Shown here: in pieces, positions 18,560 through 25,792 of the stretch | Layout: each line of letters opens with the position of its first letter | How positions within the stretch are numbered: position 1 is the first letter of the stretch | NCBI RefSeq assembly: GCF_008271805.1 | Contig: NZ_VSRY01000173.1 | Span: forward strand, 62,001 to 126,000 | Length of the DNA stretch: 64,000 bases | Reading direction: 5' to 3' | Source: Streptomyces sp. TRM49041 | GTDB taxonomy: Bacteria > Actinomycetota > Actinomycetes > Streptomycetales > Streptomycetaceae | Program-made: the position numbers and the translations under genes | The notes under the pieces: model-generated | What the model was told of the DNA's origin: nothing | What the model saw: only the letters and a program-made list of their open reading frames with translations | Databases searched by the model: none

Positions 18560-20146
18560 GTGTCATCAGCGACCCCCGCTGCCGCCTCGCCCGACGCCGT
18601 ACTCGTCGTCGACTTCGGCGCGCAGTACGCCCAGCTCATCGCCCGCCGCGTCCGTGAGGCCCGGGTCTACAGCGAGATCGTCCCGTCCACCATGCCGGTG
18701 GCCGAGATGCTGGCCAAGAACCCGAAGGCGATCATCCTCTCCGGCGGCCCGTCGTCCGTCTACGAGGAGGGCGCGCCGGCCATCGACCGTGCGATCTTCG
18801 AGGCCGGCGTCCCCGTCTTCGGTATGTGCTACGGCTTCCAGCTGATGGCCACGACCCTCGGCGGCACCGTCGACAACACCGGCGCCCGCGAGTACGGCCG
18901 CACGGCGCTGCACGTCAGCAAGTCCGGGTCGACGCTCTTCGAGGGCACGCCGGACGAGCAGTCCGTGTGGATGTCGCACGGCGACGCCTGCTCCGCCGCG
19001 CCCGAGGGCTTCGCCGTCACCGCGTCCACGGACGTCGTGCCGGTCGCCGCCTTCGAGAACGACGAGAAGAAGCTGTACGGCGTGCAGTACCACCCCGAGG
19101 TGCTGCACTCCACGCACGGCCAGCAGATCCTGGAGCACTTCCTCTACCGCGGCGCCGGCATCGAGCCGTCCTGGACGACCGGCAATGTGATCGAGGAGCA
19201 GGTCGCCGCCATCCGGGAGCAGGTCGGTACCAGCCGAGCCATCTGCGGGCTCTCCGGCGGTGTCGACTCCGCCGTGGCCGCCGCGCTCGTCCAGCGGGCC
19301 ATCGGCGACCAGCTGACCTGCGTGTACGTCGACCACGGCCTGATGCGGAAGAACGAGACCGAGCAGGTCGAGAAGGACTTCGTCGCCGCGACCGGCGTCC
19401 AGCTGAAGGTCGTCGACGCGCAGGAACGGTTCCTGAACGCGCTCGCCGGGGTCAGCGACCCCGAGGAGAAGCGGAAGATCATCGGCCGCGAGTTCATCCG
19501 CGTCTTCGAACAGGCCCAGGCCGAGATCATCGCCGAGGCCCCGGGCGACCAGCCCGTCGAGTTCCTCGTCCAGGGGACCCTCTACCCCGACGTCGTCGAG
19601 TCCGGCGGCGGCACCGGCACCGCCAACATCAAGTCCCACCACAATGTGGGCGGGCTCCCCGAGGACCTCGAGTTCCAGCTCGTCGAGCCGCTGCGGCAGC
19701 TCTTCAAGGACGAGGTGCGGATGGTCGGGCAGGAGCTCGGGCTGCCCGAGGAGATCGTTCAGCGGCAGCCGTTCCCGGGTCCCGGCCTCGGTATCCGAAT
19801 CGTCGGCGAGGTCACCAAGGAGCGACTGGACCTGCTCCGCGAGGCCGACGCCATCGCGCGCGAGGAGCTGACCGCGGCCGGTCTCGACCGCGAGATCTGG
19901 CAGTGCCCGGTCGTGCTGCTCGCCGACGTACGGTCCGTGGGCGTGCAGGGCGACGGGCGGACGTACGGGCACCCCATCGTGCTGCGCCCGGTCTCGTCCG
20001 AGGACGCCATGACCGCGGACTGGACCCGCATGCCGTACGAGGTGCTCGCCCGCATCTCGACGCGCATCACCAACGAGGTCAAGGACGTCAACCGCGTCGT
20101 TCTCGACGTCACCAGCAAGCCCCCGGGCACCATTGAGTGGGAGTAG
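18560..20146 (+). CDS. guaA: GMP synthase (glutamine-hydrolysing)
   Basis: 528 residues from GTG 18560 (GGAAGG upstream). It aminates XMP to GMP using glutamine and ATP. The class I amidotransferase domain comes first: nucleophile cysteine in FGMCYGFQLM near residue 93, and HPEVLHS for the His/Glu pair near 178. Next is the PP-loop ATP pyrophosphatase domain with LSGGVDSAVA near residue 230, then the GMP synthase C-terminal dimerisation domain ending DVTSKPPGTIEWE, the canonical terminus. Full length. A -10-like TAGAAT occurs at 18512-18517 upstream. Confidence 0.97.
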   Translation: MSSATPAAASPDAVLVVDFGAQYAQLIARRVREARVYSEIVPSTMPVAEMLAKNPKAIILSGGPSSVYEEGAPAIDRAIFEAGVPVFGMCYGFQLMATTLGGTVDNTGAREYGRTALHVSKSGSTLFEGTPDEQSVWMSHGDACSAAPEGFAVTASTDVVPVAAFENDEKKLYGVQYHPEVLHSTHGQQILEHFLYRGAGIEPSWTTGNVIEEQVAAIREQVGTSRAICGLSGGVDSAVAAALVQRAIGDQLTCVYVDHGLMRKNETEQVEKDFVAATGVQLKVVDAQERFLNALAGVSDPEEKRKIIGREFIRVFEQAQAEIIAEAPGDQPVEFLVQGTLYPDVVESGGGTGTANIKSHHNVGGLPEDLEFQLVEPLRQLFKDEVRMVGQELGLPEEIVQRQPFPGPGLGIRIVGEVTKERLDLLREADAIAREELTAAGLDREIWQCPVVLLADVRSVGVQGDGRTYGHPIVLRPVSSEDAMTADWTRMPYEVLARISTRITNEVKDVNRVVLDVTSKPPGTIEWE

Positions 20147-20239
20147 GCCCGGGAGGTGCCCCTCTCAGCCACCGCGGAGGTGATCCGCCGCCAGGCACTC
20201 GGGTGGGAGTGACCTCCACCCCCGCCTCCCTCCGTACGC

Positions 20240-20270
20240 AGCCGTCGTCCACCTCTGTGGGCGGCGGCTT
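20240..20270 (+). terminator. Probable guaA terminator
   Basis: AGCCGTCGTCCAC, loop CTCT, GTGGGCGGCGGCT: a stem of about 13 positions with two mismatches or G-U pairs, about 95 bp after the guaA stop. Confidence 0.5.
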
Positions 20271-20363
20271 CGTCGTGGCCGGTTGAACCGACGCGGGCGT
20301 GTGTACGTACTCCATGGACGGGCCGCGGGCGGCAAGCGACGCGGATGAGCGAGGGCGAGGGCC

Positions 20364-20873
20364 ATGGCGCACACGGTGCACGGCGACCACACGACGGAGC
20401 GGCGGAACGGATGGCGGGAGAGAGCCTCCCGGTACGCGCTGCTGCCGCTGCGGGTGTTCCTCGGGGTCACCTTCATCTACGCGGGGCTCGACAAGCTCAC
20501 CGACGACCGGTTCATGTCGGCGTCCGGGCCCGGTTCGGTCGGTGAGCTGATGCGGGCGGTCCGGGACAGCTCGGCCGTGCCATGGCTGGTGGACCTGGCA
20601 CTGCGCAACCCGGAGGCGTTCGGGTACGCCATCGGGATCGGCGAGGTGGCCGTGGGGCTCGGCACCCTCGTCGGGCTGCTGGCGCGGGTCGCGGCGGCGG
20701 GCGGGGCGTTCATCTCGCTCAGCCTGTGGCTGACCGTCAGCTGGCAGAGCGACCCGTACTACTACGGCAACGACCTCCCGTACCTGTTTTGCTGGGTGCC
20801 TCTCGTGCTGGCAGGAGCGCCCTACTGGTCGATGGACGCCCTGATCAGGCAGCGACGTTACGGGCGGGCCTAG
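20364..20873 (+). CDS. DoxX family membrane protein, 3' end supplied by the integrated element
   Basis: 169 residues with four predicted TM segments (starting LLPLRVFLGVTFIYAGLDKL) typical of DoxX proteins, small inner-membrane proteins linked to thiol or quinone redox functions. Codons up to GACCTC (20772-20777) are host DNA. From 20778 the last 96 bases belong to the mobile element, with less GC-biased codons (TTT, CCT, GCA). The displaced native end sits at 25527-25622 and is also exactly 96 bases, encoding a similar tail (16 of 31 residues identical). The gene therefore stays intact at the same length after integration. Confidence 0.82.
   Translation: MAHTVHGDHTTERRNGWRERASRYALLPLRVFLGVTFIYAGLDKLTDDRFMSASGPGSVGELMRAVRDSSAVPWLVDLALRNPEAFGYAIGIGEVAVGLGTLVGLLARVAAAGGAFISLSLWLTVSWQSDPYYYGNDLPYLFCWVPLVLAGAPYWSMDALIRQRRYGRA
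20772..20777. other. attL core GACCTC
   Basis: GACCTC is the only run shared at the two points where doxX homology switches between host and element; the matching copy is at 25521-25526. Upstream of it both flanks differ, downstream both encode DoxX C-terminal sequence. Confidence 0.65.
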
Positions 20874-20893
20874 GGCGGGGCCCTGGCGGTGCG

Positions 20894-21484
20894 TCAGGGC
20901 TGGTGTTCGTCCGGCAGGTGCCGGTACAGGGTCGCTCGGGACACTCCCAGAGCCTTGGCTATGGCGGTGACACTCTCGCCGTTGGCTCTCCTTGCCGTGG
21001 CTGCGGCGACGAGATCATCGGTGATGACCGTGGGCCGTCCCCCCGTGCGCCCCAGTGCTTTGGCCGCCTCCAAGCCGGCCTTGGTCCTGTCTCTGATGAG
21101 AGAGCGCTCGAACTCCGCCATGGCGGCGATGATCTGGAAGAAGAGACGACCGTCGGCGGAGGTGGTGTCGACGGCGCTCAGAGCCCCTGTCAGCACCTTG
21201 AGGCCGATGCCGCGTTCTCTCAGGCCGTCGACGATGCTCACAAGGTCGATGAGGGACCTTCCAAGCCTGTCGAGCTTCCAGACGACGAGGGTGTCTCCCA
21301 CTCGGAGGTAGTCGAGTACCGCCGCCAGTTCGGGGCGGTCCGTGTTCTTGCCGGATGCCTTGTCCTCGAAGGTCCGGGAGCACCCTGCGCTACTCAGTGC
21401 GTCCCTCTGGAGCTGTGCTTCCTGGTCATCGCTGGAGACGCGCGCATAGCCGATGAGGTGCCCGCTGTCGGTGTTCGTCGCCAT
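20894..21484 (-). CDS. Small serine recombinase (resolvase/invertase family)
   Basis: 196 residues. The catalytic domain starts LIGYARVSSDDQ with the nucleophile Ser at about residue 17 in the Y-x-R-V-S motif, and contains VWKLDRLGRSLIDL and AEFERSLIRDRTKAGL, the conserved arginine-rich regions of resolvases. The C terminus is a Hin-type helix-turn-helix (GESVTAIAKALGVSRATLYRHL). Complete and apparently active. It sits 117 bp inside attL. Five GTCTCANAAC-like half-sites lie right upstream of its start, as expected for a resolvase that binds its own res/promoter region. Confidence 0.9.
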   Translation of the reverse strand: MATNTDSGHLIGYARVSSDDQEAQLQRDALSSAGCSRTFEDKASGKNTDRPELAAVLDYLRVGDTLVVWKLDRLGRSLIDLVSIVDGLRERGIGLKVLTGALSAVDTTSADGRLFFQIIAAMAEFERSLIRDRTKAGLEAAKALGRTGGRPTVITDDLVAAATARRANGESVTAIAKALGVSRATLYRHLPDEHQP

Positions 21485-21493
21485 GGAGCGAGG

Positions 21494-21615
21494 GTCTCAT
21501 AACTCGTCTCACAACATCGAGGGTTTCGGCAAGGTTCTGAGACGGGTTTTGAACGCCCTGGGAGTGCTCTGCGGGCTTCCCGCCTCCCGTCTCGCAAACC
21601 AAGGTTTCTGAGACG
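21494..21615. other. Candidate res site: five half-sites upstream of the small recombinase
   Basis: Half-sites related to GTCTCANAAC occur at 21494-21503 (GTCTCATAAC), 21506-21515 (GTCTCACAAC), 21534-21543 inverted (GTTCTGAGAC), 21589-21600 and 21603-21614 (inverted). The last two form a 28-bp site, CGTCTCGCAAACC-AA-GGTTTCTGAGACG, with a central AA, the size of a resolvase crossover site; the second and third form a longer-spaced site. The layout resembles res subsites I and II beside a Tn3-type resolvase gene. The rest of the gap, 21616-21892, shows no gene or repeat I can support. Confidence 0.6.
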
Positions 21616-21892
21616 CCTCTGATGCGCCCTGGGTGGCCTGGGGGTAACGCATGCGGGAGTTCCCTCATGGGACCGCAGGGGTCCGTTCATTCGACGCTGT
21701 ACGGGTTTCACGCTTTGAGCTGCTGGGTGCAGCGTGGACACTCGCACGGTGGCCACGTGCTCAACATAAGGGGTTCAAGGTTGTCGGCGGCGGATACCGC
21801 CCGCTCGGGCTCCCATGTCTTCCCCGAGTCACGAGAGAGGCGCATGGTCATCAACGGGTGATCGGCCAAGGGCTCGGGTGTGCTTCCTTGGC

Positions 21893-22087
21893 TCATGAGC
21901 CGTGCGCCTGGGTATGGTGCCGGCGCAGCTCAACATTCGCATCGGATACGGCGCTGTAGTCGCCCCTCGAACGTGAATTCTCCCGCTGTACGCAGATGCT
22001 GAGGCATCCGTGGCACCCGGACACAGCTTTCGGCTCCGGTGGCAGCTCTGTGAGGCGGTACCCCTGTGGCCTCTGCGTGATCGCCAT
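21893..22087 (-). CDS. Small Cys-containing protein of the XRE/DUF6879 set
   Basis: 64 residues from ATG 22087, preceded by GGGGAGG. It begins MAITQRPQGYRLTELPPEPK and continues with a C-x2-C pair (SGCHGCLSIC) and a C-terminal DYSAVSDANVELRRHH segment. I recognise the pattern from small Streptomyces proteins encoded beside XRE/DUF5753 regulators; function is unknown. It follows the XRE gene by 60 bp and is last in that cassette. Confidence 0.7.
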   Translation of the reverse strand: MAITQRPQGYRLTELPPEPKAVSGCHGCLSICVQRENSRSRGDYSAVSDANVELRRHHTQAHGS

Positions 22088-22147
22088 CAATCCTCCCCGG
22101 CTTGGCAACTCATCCATGGTGAGTCGGGCCGGGGCTGGCATCCAGTT

Positions 22148-22996
22148 TTATTGGCGTTGTCGGGTAAAGGACATGGACCACTCGGTCAAGAGCTCTCGGC
22201 ATTCGTCTCCGAAGACGGCGTAGGACTCGTACCGGTCAAAGTCATCCCGGTACGCACTTACGTCCCTGTGGTCTCGCAGGATCAATGCCCCTGTGTGGGT
22301 TTCCACTTGCACTAGTCGGCGGTCGTAGACGGTGAAGACGCTCAGCGGCGTCTCGACGACCGGGCCAACCATTCTGAGAGGGATAACCCCTAGTCGTACG
22401 TTTGGAATTCGTGAGACAGATGCTAGCCGGTCGAGCTGCATAGCCATGGCGATGGGTGAGGCTAGTGGCCATCGCACGGCCTGTTCCGTCAGCAGGAATG
22501 TGAAGAACTTCGCCGAGTCCATGAGGATCTGTTGGCGCTCTAGCTTCTTGGCGACCGTCTTGGACATGTCACCTGAGTTCCGTGCAAGACTCGCCCGGAC
22601 GTAATCGGGTGTGGCCAGTAGGCCCGTGATCATCGTTGGCAGGAAAAACCGAAACTCTGTGGATACTGCTTCAAGCCTGGCTAGCTCATTCTGTTTCTTG
22701 TCCAGTCCTCTGCGGCTAGAGGACCAGTGGTCTTGCCATTCCGTGTTGGCTGTTCTCGCCAGCGACAGGATCTCGGCAGAGATTGGATTGTCCGCCCCGA
22801 GGGCTTCCAGGATCAATTCAACGTCGACCAGTGACGGTGTGAGTTTGCCGCTCTCAATGTTACTGACCTTGGTCTGAGACATGTTGCAGCGGCGAGCGAG
22901 CCAGGTTTGCGTCTTCCCGGCTCGCTTGCGCTGGCCTCTCAGGGCTTCGGCTAGATCTGACCTGGACTGACCTAGCCTTTCGGGCTCAAACGTCAA
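22148..22996 (-). CDS. XRE family regulator with DUF5753 domain
   Basis: 282 residues from a TTG at 22996 that overlaps the end of the DUF6879 gene by 11 bases. An N-terminal helix-turn-helix (about residues 15-70, QTWLARRCNMSQTKVSNIESG) is followed by the DUF5753 ligand-like domain (about 95-275; FFLPTMITGLLATPDYVRA, then MQLDRLASVSRIPNVRLGVIP). Such proteins regulate neighbouring small genes and, in some cases, development or antibiotic genes. Codon use is less GC-biased than in the host, as expected for element cargo. Confidence 0.88.
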   Translation of the reverse strand: MTFEPERLGQSRSDLAEALRGQRKRAGKTQTWLARRCNMSQTKVSNIESGKLTPSLVDVELILEALGADNPISAEILSLARTANTEWQDHWSSSRRGLDKKQNELARLEAVSTEFRFFLPTMITGLLATPDYVRASLARNSGDMSKTVAKKLERQQILMDSAKFFTFLLTEQAVRWPLASPIAMAMQLDRLASVSRIPNVRLGVIPLRMVGPVVETPLSVFTVYDRRLVQVETHTGALILRDHRDVSAYRDDFDRYESYAVFGDECRELLTEWSMSFTRQRQ

Positions 22997-23510
22997 CGCC
23001 CTTCACGTACTCCTCAAAGGGAACTGACTCGGCTACCGCGATTCGCTGGTATTCGACGAACCGGGCCGCGTCCCCTTCATAGACTTCACGGTTGATCTGT
23101 CGCCCGTCCGGGTGGTAGTTCATGAGCACCACGTCAGTGTGGTCGAACAGCCAGAAATCTTGTACGCCTGCCAGCGGGTTGACCCGCTCGGTCACGTCAA
23201 GAATCCGAATCTGCTCACCAGCCAATGCGTGGGGTGCGTAGTACTGGGAGAATTCGAATCGCAGGTAGTCCGAGAGTGGCCGCGTCACGACGTGCACGCG
23301 CCCTTGGGAGCGGCCTTCTGCGACTTGCCGGCGTAGCCGGTCGGTGTATTCGTTTGAGACGGAGCGGGGGTCGATGCGGGTTCCTTCTCTGAAGGCCGTG
23401 AACTCTTCTCTCTCCTGCGGCATGAGGTACTGCGGCAGGGTCTCAAGCCTCCATGCTTCCCGCTGGAAGCCTTCGAATCGGGCTGCCCACTCCTTACCAG
23501 CCAAGAACAC
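22986..23510 (-). CDS. DUF6879-like cytoplasmic protein
   Basis: 174 residues from GTG 23510; overlaps the preceding small gene by 17 bases and the XRE gene by 11, so translation is probably coupled. The sequence (EWAARFEGFQREAWRLE, then RSQGRVHVVTRPLSDYLRFE, then FWLFDHTDVVLMNYH) matches what I know as DUF6879, a soluble family found next to XRE regulators in actinomycetes. Its biochemical role is not established. Full length for the family. Confidence 0.75.
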   Translation of the reverse strand: MFLAGKEWAARFEGFQREAWRLETLPQYLMPQEREEFTAFREGTRIDPRSVSNEYTDRLRRQVAEGRSQGRVHVVTRPLSDYLRFEFSQYYAPHALAGEQIRILDVTERVNPLAGVQDFWLFDHTDVVLMNYHPDGRQINREVYEGDAARFVEYQRIAVAESVPFEEYVKGVDV

Positions 23511-23697
23511 GCACAGCCTCCCTCAGCACGCTCTCAGGGATCTCCACAAGCCCTTCTCCCTCGGGCGGAGTGAACGCCTGGGACAGGTCGCCCTGGACGA
23601 TGAACGAGCCGCTGTCGGTGCGGTACACGTTCGGGCAGTCATCCTTGCCGCAGGTGCCGTTTCCGTTGCCGGTCAGCCGGGTCAGTTCCTCACGCAC
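23494..23697 (-). CDS. Small protein upstream of DUF6879
   Basis: 67 residues from GTG 23697: an N-terminal Gly/Asn/Thr part with a C-x4-C pair (GTCGKDDCPNVYRT), then FIVQGDLSQAF and a C-terminal helix (IPESVLREAVRVLGW). It is the first gene of the four-gene cassette, and similar short proteins often precede DUF6879 genes. Function unknown. The 310-bp region to the integrase terminator presumably holds the promoter; no clear -35/-10 pair is visible. Confidence 0.65.
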   Translation of the reverse strand: MREELTRLTGNGNGTCGKDDCPNVYRTDSGSFIVQGDLSQAFTPPEGEGLVEIPESVLREAVRVLGW

Positions 23698-23963
23698 GAT
23701 GCCGAAACCCCCTGTGTCTGGCCTCGGTTGAGGCTCTTGAAGATGACGGTACGGGGGTGGCGCACAGTCGTCTATGCGGTAGCGCCAATATTCGTGTTGT
23801 CGGGTAACGATCTTGCGTTGACTTGCTCTGGGGCTGGTCCCCGGGTCTCATGCGTGTCGACGACGCTCGTTGGTCAACCGTGAGGACTGATGCTGTGTGA
23901 TCTGCCTCTCACTCTCTTGATGAGCTGTCCCGGAATCTCCCAGTGGACAGGTACAAATAATTA

Positions 23964-23996
23964 TGTGGGGGGTTTTATATACCCCCCACAATTTTT
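23964..23996. terminator. Canonical terminator of the large serine recombinase
   Basis: TGTGGGGGGT, loop TTTATAT, ACCCCCCACA: a perfect 10-bp stem flanked by A/T-rich tracts on both sides, 18 bp after the recombinase stop. U-tract terminators are unusual for the host and fit foreign origin. Confidence 0.85.
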
Positions 23997-24007
23997 CAGT
24001 TCTACTG

Positions 24008-25468
24008 TCAGTGGATGGTGAACGGCTGGGACAGGTTCCCCAGGTCGGCCTCTGCGCCGAAGTCCAGGGTGTTCGAAACCCCCTTGATGTGGGGATGCAG
24101 TCGAATAGAGATTCCTGCTTTGAGCAGGTGGCGTGTCCTTTCCGTGTCGTTGCCTTCGTTCCTCTCCCACATGTGACGGAAGGTCTCCCCGGTGTCCCGG
24201 TATTCGTACCTGTCAGGCTTGTCTCCCTCAGCGTCCAGAGAGTCGTACTCCTCGTAGAGAGCTGCGATCTCTTCCTCGGTGGACTTCTTGGCGAAGCCGG
24301 CAGAGTTCCTGCCGCCGGGGCGGGTGGTTCGCTGGAGTTCCGTTACGTACTCCTTGATCTCTTTGAGTCTTTCGGAGTTGTTGGAACCCTTGACATAGTG
24401 ACGCTCATGCATGGGGAAGTCTCCGATGACTCCCAGGATCATGCTCTCTACGACCTCCCTTACCTTCTCTGCCCGGAAGGCGTAGCCCTTGCCACAGGAC
24501 TCCCGGTTGGCCGCCTTATTGCAGCGGTATACAGGCTTACCCTGTTGCCGCTCCGGGTTGAAGAGGTAGAGATTCCGGCCGCAACCGCCGCACAGGACGA
24601 CGCCACGGTAGGCCGTCGTGTTCTTGGTCGACCTGCGAGCAGCGCCAGGGCGGCCGTTCATTTCTTCTTGGAGCTTTTTCCACTCTTCGTCCGTGAGGAT
24701 GGGGTCTGCCATCCGAATCTTTCCCTCGGAAGTCCGGACCGGTTGGGAAACTCCGTACTGCTTTCCAGGGATCTTCACTTCCTCGCACTTCCAGCCGAGG
24801 ATGGTTTCCGATCTCAGAATGGTCGTGACGGTACGGCTCCGCCATACCGGTGGGGAGTCGCCGTTGTTCTTCCGGCGATTCGACATCCTCTCGGCCCCGG
24901 GAGACGGGGTTCCTCTGGAATTGAAGTCATCGCAGATGTTCGAGTAGGGTTCTCCGCCCTCGACCACCCGCTTATACATTTCCCGGATGACTTCCTTCTG
25001 GTTCTCTCGAACCCGGAGCCTCATCGCTCCGTCAGTGTCGCGGAAAGTTTCGTAACCGTAGGGCGGGCTTCCCTTCGCCCATACGTTCTTCGTCTTGGCG
25101 TAGCTCTGGAACGACTTGACTCGCATCGAGATGTTCTGCGCCTCGGTCTCGGCAATGGCTGCGAACAAGTCGATGATGACGTGTCGGAAGGGGCCGACCA
25201 TGTCGAGCACAGGTTCCTTGACCGACACCAAGGACTTACCGCCATGTGCGGTCGCCCATTTGATCATGTCTTGCATGTGGACGACTTTGCGGACGAACCT
25301 GTCCATCTTCCAGAACAGCAGGAGATCGAATTCAGGGGCCCGGTTGTTGAGCCATTCTCCGAGCTCCGGCCGCTCGAAGGGATGGGACTTGGTGGCGGAG
25401 ATGTGGGCGTCTCTGGCGACGCCCACCACCTGCCAGCCGAGGTGTTGCCTCTCTGCCACGTACGTCAT
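24008..25468 (-). CDS. Large serine recombinase (integrase), N terminus missing
   Basis: 486 residues from ATG 25468, the first usable start. Present: the rest of the catalytic domain (ERPELGEWL, LLLFWKMDRFVRK), the recombinase domain (GSPPYGYE, EMYKRVVEGGEPYSNICDDFNSRG), a zinc-ribbon region with C-x2-C (LCGGCGRNLYL) plus YRCNK and SCGKG, and a coiled coil. Missing: the first about 20 residues with the catalytic Ser. The frame is open upstream to 25528 and reads RSSNETDASTSIERQLQDC, so the expected R-x-S falls at the att core, but no ATG, GTG or TTG lies there. As integrated it looks catalytically dead. Confidence 0.85.
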   Translation of the reverse strand: MTYVAERQHLGWQVVGVARDAHISATKSHPFERPELGEWLNNRAPEFDLLLFWKMDRFVRKVVHMQDMIKWATAHGGKSLVSVKEPVLDMVGPFRHVIIDLFAAIAETEAQNISMRVKSFQSYAKTKNVWAKGSPPYGYETFRDTDGAMRLRVRENQKEVIREMYKRVVEGGEPYSNICDDFNSRGTPSPGAERMSNRRKNNGDSPPVWRSRTVTTILRSETILGWKCEEVKIPGKQYGVSQPVRTSEGKIRMADPILTDEEWKKLQEEMNGRPGAARRSTKNTTAYRGVVLCGGCGRNLYLFNPERQQGKPVYRCNKAANRESCGKGYAFRAEKVREVVESMILGVIGDFPMHERHYVKGSNNSERLKEIKEYVTELQRTTRPGGRNSAGFAKKSTEEEIAALYEEYDSLDAEGDKPDRYEYRDTGETFRHMWERNEGNDTERTRHLLKAGISIRLHPHIKGVSNTLDFGAEADLGNLSQPFTIH

Positions 25469-25520
25469 GCAGTCCTGGAGCTGCCGTTCGATTGAGGTGG
25501 AGGCGTCCGTCTCGTTGCTG

Positions 25521-25526
25521 GACCTC
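25521..25526. other. attR core GACCTC
   Basis: Second copy of the six bases shared with 20772-20777. On the minus strand the core reads GAGGTC and encodes the Arg of the recombinase R-S-S motif. The stop of the neighbouring membrane-protein gene (25529-25531) is only two bases beyond. Confidence 0.65.
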
Positions 25527-25622
25527 GCCTATCTGATGGCGTGGCTGCCCCTCGTACTGGCCGGGGCGCCGATGCTCTCCGCAGACGCGTTCCTCGCGGA
25601 GCGCCGCCGCCGGAACCGGTAG
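25521..25622 (+). pseudogene. Displaced native 3' end of doxX
   Basis: 34 codons in frame from the core: D-L-A-Y-L-M-A-W then LPLVLAGAP and a basic tail ending RRRRNR and TAG. It aligns without gaps to the C terminus of the DoxX protein at 20364-20873 (WxPLVLAGAP shared) and has host-like GC-rich codons. It has no start and is severed from its gene by the element. It overlaps the 3' end of the convergent small membrane gene, as it would have before integration. Confidence 0.85.
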
Positions 25623-25792
25623 GCGACCCACGCGGCGACCGCGGCCGGCCAGAGGCCGCCGAAGAGCACCGGGAACACCAGGTACCAGGGGGTCTGCCAG
25701 GCGCCCGCCGCGTCGCCCGCGTACAGAGCGGCGACGGCCAGGCCCGTGGCGCCCGCGATCAGCCGGCCGGGCCGGAACTCATGACGCAGCAC
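25529..25792 (-). CDS. Small two-TM membrane protein
   Basis: 87 residues from GTG 25792. Two predicted TM segments (LIAGATGLAVAALYAG and YLVFPVLFGGLWPAAVAAWV) and a basic C terminus. The start overlaps the end of the upstream PspC gene by 14 bases, so translation is probably coupled. The 3' end overlaps the native doxX tail on the other strand; the element inserted two bases past its stop codon and left it intact. Function unknown. Confidence 0.75.
   Translation of the reverse strand: MLRHEFRPGRLIAGATGLAVAALYAGDAAGAWQTPWYLVFPVLFGGLWPAAVAAWVAYRFRRRRSARNASAESIGAPASTRGSHAIR

Larger units (their letters stand above)
20772..25526. mobile_element. 4.75-kb integrative element inserted in doxX
   Basis: Between two GACCTC cores lies DNA of visibly lower GC than the flanks. 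It holds a small serine recombinase (20894-21484) with res-like half-sites, a four-gene XRE/DUF6879 set (21893-23697) and a large serine recombinase (24008-25468), all on the minus strand. The native doxX tail lies just right of the second core, and the element provides a replacement tail at its left end. There are no replication, transfer or phage structural genes, so it is a minimal or decayed element, or one mobilised in trans. Confidence 0.75.

Noticed and set aside
20147..20363. Possible tRNA or small RNA between guaA and doxX
   Set aside because: No cloverleaf or conserved TpsiC-like sequence; only one imperfect hairpin, listed as terminator.
22158..23809. 12-bp direct repeat GTTGTCGGGTAA at about 22158 and 23798
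   Set aside because: One copy lies in the XRE coding end; a 12-mer pair is expected by chance in a window this size.
23963..25495. Plus-strand frame of 510 codons opposite the large serine recombinase
   Set aside because: The minus-strand protein has clear recombinase and zinc-ribbon motifs; the plus frame has none.
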